Of a DNA stretch of 5,450 nt, positions 4,674 to 5,450 are shown one piece after another. The position numbers were made by a program, and so were the translations under genes. The notes beneath the pieces are model-generated. The model was not told the origin of the DNA, searched no databases, and saw only the letters and a list, made by a program, of their open reading frames with translations. Position 1 is the first letter of the stretch, and each line of letters opens with the position of its first letter. The stretch is taken from positions 1 through 5,450 of the forward strand of contig DDUX01000080.1 of the NCBI GenBank assembly GCA_002345025.1, in the 5' to 3' direction. This stretch comes from Candidatus Accumulibacter iunctus. GTDB taxonomy: Bacteria > Pseudomonadota > Gammaproteobacteria > Burkholderiales > Rhodocyclaceae.

Positions 4674-5450
4674 TCAGCCGGCGCCCTCTCCCCAGGGAGC
4701 CGGCTTGCCGAAGAAATAGCCCTGCGCATAGTCGACGCCGAGTTCGCACAGGCGGTCAACGATCTCGCGGTTCTCGACGTACTCGGCGATCGTCCGTAAC
4801 CCGAGCGTGTGGCTCATCTGGTTGATGGCTGCAACCAGAGCTTCGTCGTGCTCGCTCGAGCACATGTCCTTGACAAAGCTGCCGTCGATCTTGAGAAAGT
4901 CTACCGGCAGCGTCTTCAGGTAGTGGAAAGAGGACAGTCCGCTGCCGAAGTCGTCGAGCGCCAGCTGACAACCATGACGCTTGAGCTCGGCCATCACGCC
5001 AAGGGCCGGCCGCAGGTTCTGAATGGCTGCCGTCTCGGTGATCTCGAAACAGGCGCGCTCCGCCGGGAACGAATACTCGGCGAGTTGGGACTCGATGAAC
5101 TGCAGCAGGCTCTCGTCGCTCAGCGAATTGCCCGACAGATTGATCGCCAGAGTCGCTCCCGTCCTGCCAATACCCTGTGCATACTCCTGAAAAGCCCGCC
5201 GGATGACCCAGCGATCGATCGCTCCCATCAGGCCGAAGCGCTCGGCCGCCGGAATGAATGCCGCCGGCAACACCAGCTCGCCCTTTCTTCCCGGATCGAC
5301 TTCATGCACGACGCGCAGAAGCGCCTCGTAGCGCACGACGCGAAACTCCGCCCCGGCGAGCGCGACGATCGGCTGGTAATGGAGCCGGAAGAGGCCACGC
5401 TCGAGAGCGTCCCGCAGACCGGCCGCACCGAGCAACTCACTGTGGCGCTG
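4674..5450 (-). CDS. EAL-domain c-di-GMP phosphodiesterase, C-terminal part (5' end off right edge)
   Basis: The last 258 residues of a protein whose EAL domain hydrolyses cyclic di-GMP to pGpG. The reading frame is open to the window edge, so the true start lies outside. The first visible residues (QRHSELLGAAGLRDALERGL) match the linker that usually joins a GGDEF domain to EAL, so a GGDEF-EAL or PAS-GGDEF-EAL protein is likely. Counting from the edge, the metal- and substrate-binding residues are all present: E42 in EALLR, N104 in NLSG, E136 and E139 in FEITET, D166-D167 in DDFGSG, K187 in LKID, E223 in AEYVE and Q243 in AQGYFFGKP. The phosphodiesterase is therefore expected to be active. 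It ends with a short APWGEGAG tail. It is convergent with htpX. An internal TTG at 5435 is not a credible start, as homology continues upstream of it. Confidence 0.93.
   Translation of the reverse strand, partial: QRHSELLGAAGLRDALERGLFRLHYQPIVALAGAEFRVVRYEALLRVVHEVDPGRKGELVLPAAFIPAAERFGLMGAIDRWVIRRAFQEYAQGIGRTGATLAINLSGNSLSDESLLQFIESQLAEYSFPAERACFEITETAAIQNLRPALGVMAELKRHGCQLALDDFGSGLSSFHYLKTLPVDFLKIDGSFVKDMCSSEHDEALVAAINQMSHTLGLRTIAEYVENREIVDRLCELGVDYAQGYFFGKPAPWGEGAG
4677..4704. terminator. Strong hairpin between convergent htpX and the EAL gene
   Basis: GCCGGC (4677-4682) pairs with GCCGGC (4699-4704), and CCCT (4684-4687) with AGGG (4694-4697). One G-A mismatch separates the two stems and the loop is 6 nt. 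It lies 20 nt after the htpX stop and inside the last codons of the EAL gene. No T-tract follows on either strand, so it may block convergent transcription or protect the htpX mRNA 3' end rather than act as a textbook intrinsic terminator. Confidence 0.35.

Noticed and set aside
3761..4759. 332-codon minus-strand frame opposite htpX
   Set aside because: htpX is a full-length, unmistakable gene; this frame is its complement with Asp/Gln/Arg-rich low-complexity content.

Overview
The window is high-GC, tightly packed bacterial DNA with strong G/C preference at third codon positions. The gene set (an NhaR-type LysR regulator, a signal-peptide Tim44-domain protein, a short HPF/RaiA protein, HtpX and an EAL-domain phosphodiesterase) fits a Betaproteobacterium, most likely of the Rhodocyclaceae / Candidatus Accumulibacter type. 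That placement rests on protein flavour and composition only, with no marker gene.

Left part (1-1075). The N-terminus of an unidentified minus-strand protein runs off the left edge. It is divergent from a complete plus-strand gene for an M50B-like membrane zinc metallopeptidase (HELGH motif, several membrane segments). About 90 bp separate the two, with a good minus-strand -10/-35 candidate between them. Tandem hairpins ending in a T-tract on the minus strand (990-1055) form a terminator for the next gene.

Middle (1076-3195). Two minus-strand genes follow: a Tim44-domain membrane protein and, upstream of it, a LysR-family regulator very like NhaR. An AT-rich 112-bp gap between them probably carries the tim44 promoter. 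The regulator gene ends in a tail encoded by a perfect 14-bp inverted repeat.

Right part (3196-5450). Divergent from nhaR lies a short ribosome-hibernation (HPF/RaiA) protein. After a 196-bp gap holding a sigma-32-like promoter candidate comes a complete htpX. Convergent with htpX, only 16 bp away, is the C-terminal EAL domain of a c-di-GMP phosphodiesterase, probably a GGDEF-EAL protein, whose N-terminus lies beyond the right edge.

The genes do not form one operon. Several relate to envelope and stress physiology: membrane proteolysis (HtpX, M50B-like), ribosome hibernation, Na+/stress-type regulation and c-di-GMP turnover. That common theme is an inference. I found no CRISPR array, tRNA, rRNA, insertion sequence or recognisable new multi-gene system. 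The most unusual signals are two long perfect inverted repeats inside coding sequence (1-47 and 2114-2150), the direct repeat in the nhaR/hpf intergenic region, and the heat-shock-like promoter upstream of htpX.
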